Shown here piece after piece: positions 21,811 through 22,204 of a DNA stretch of 22,204 nt; position 1 is the stretch's first letter, and each line of letters starts with the position of its first letter. The notes beneath the pieces were generated by a model. The model did not search any database and had not been told where the DNA came from. It saw nothing but the letters and a program-made list of their open reading frames with translations. This DNA comes from CAYQLK01 sp964426075. GTDB lineage: Bacteria; Patescibacteriota; Microgenomatia; CAYQLK01. The stretch is taken from contig CAYROP010000015.1 in assembly GCA_964426075.1 (NCBI GenBank), positions 1-22,204 on the forward strand. The letters are read 5' to 3'. Both the position numbers and the translations under genes were made by a program.

Positions 21811-22204
21811 TAAGAGCAGTATTTTCGATATTAATTAGCCTAATCACATTCTTTTCATTCGTTCAACCTGCCTCTGCACATGTTCTACTGACTAGCGGAT
21901 CAATTGGTGCTACTGTCCATGTTGACCCAGACGATGATCCGATAATTGGTATTCCCACAAACTTTTATTTTGAATTCAAAGACAAAGAAAACAAATTCAA
22001 TCCTTCAGATTGCGACTGTAAAATTTCTATTTACAAAAACGGCACAGAACTTTCTACTCAAGATTTATTTACAACTTCAGATAGCAATAATATTAACTCT
22101 CCCATATTTCAATTCACCTTTCCTGAAAAAAATATCTATGAATTAAAAATCACCGGCACTCCAAAAACCTCCAATTCTTTCAAAGCTTTTGAGCTTAACC
22201 ACAC
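21807..22204 (+). CDS. Exported protein with predicted N-terminal histidine (partial, runs off the end)
   Basis: The first 132 codons are in the window and no stop is reached. A signal peptide (1-24, ending PASA, a textbook A-x-A site) leaves His25 first in the mature protein: HVLLTSGSIGATVHV, then DPDDDPIIGIPTNFYFEFKD, a Cys pair DCDCK (C69, C71) and FPEKNIYELKITG. The layout (N-terminal His, single beta-sandwich) resembles CopC-type copper proteins, but I would not call it CopC. The ATG overlaps the stop of the previous gene (ATGA), with GAGG 4 bases upstream, so it is translationally coupled. I associate this HVL...HVDPDDDP opening with Patescibacteria. Confidence 0.8.
   Translation, partial: MIRAVFSILISLITFFSFVQPASAHVLLTSGSIGATVHVDPDDDPIIGIPTNFYFEFKDKENKFNPSDCDCKISIYKNGTELSTQDLFTTSDSNNINSPIFQFTFPEKNIYELKITGTPKTSNSFKAFELNH

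Noticed and set aside
21946..22146. A 66-codon + strand frame near the right end
   Set aside because: It is out of frame with the signal-peptide-bearing gene starting at 21807, which covers the same bases with a much better protein.

Overview
This looks like a fragment of a Candidate Phyla Radiation (Patescibacteria) chromosome, most like Microgenomates. That placement is inference. It rests on AT-rich DNA with standard stop codons (UGA is a real stop), tightly packed short operons, several GT-C type membrane glycosyltransferases, a fused ATP-grasp/retropepsin gene beside a 7TM protein, and exported histidine-rich families that I associate with these genomes. I see no rRNA, tRNA, CRISPR array or transposase.

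Layout. (1) Bases 1-120 hold the GC-rich tail of a membrane protein gene and its + strand terminator, followed by an AT-rich spacer with small hairpins. (2) Bases 315-8751 hold twelve collinear minus-strand genes. Reading 5'->3' they are thioredoxin reductase, a DEDDy exonuclease, a small unknown gene, an EVE-domain protein, an A-type Fe-S carrier, SufC, SufB, a very short SufD-like protein, SufS, SufU, a three-cysteine ferredoxin and an FAD-dependent reductase. Together they form a Fe-S cluster assembly locus with its own electron-transfer pair. (3) Bases 8888-11108 (+) hold a 7TM protein and a glutamate-ligase-like ATP-grasp fused to a RimK-type aspartyl protease. (4) Bases 11116-11984 (-) hold one GC-rich orphan gene of unknown function with its own promoter, long structured UTRs and a strong terminator. 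(5) Bases 11981-16979 (-) hold a nickel superoxide dismutase, its maturation protease, and four envelope genes (DedA, GT-C, membrane protein, acyltransferase-3). (6) Bases 17037-18695 (+) hold a second GT-C enzyme, convergent with a histidine-rich membrane-anchored protein (-). (7) Bases 19385-22204 (+) hold a three-gene exported module: a PKD-type protein, a ferric-reductase-like membrane protein with two His-x-His-Pro domains, and a third secreted protein that runs off the end.

How it fits together. SUF assembly, ferredoxin and reductase, thioredoxin reductase and NiSOD suggest a cell that meets oxygen and protects or rebuilds Fe-S proteins. The last 6 kb has a metal theme: NiSOD has a nickel hook that starts with histidine after maturation, and two exported proteins are predicted to start with histidine after signal-peptide cleavage. 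The 19385-22204 module is the best candidate for an undescribed system, possibly extracellular copper or iron capture coupled to a transmembrane haem reductase.

Several transcription units appear to start with leaderless or nearly leaderless mRNAs: a -10 box lies 7-9 nt before the start codon at 6822, 7230, 16979 and 19385. Several operon-internal genes instead carry Shine-Dalgarno sequences.
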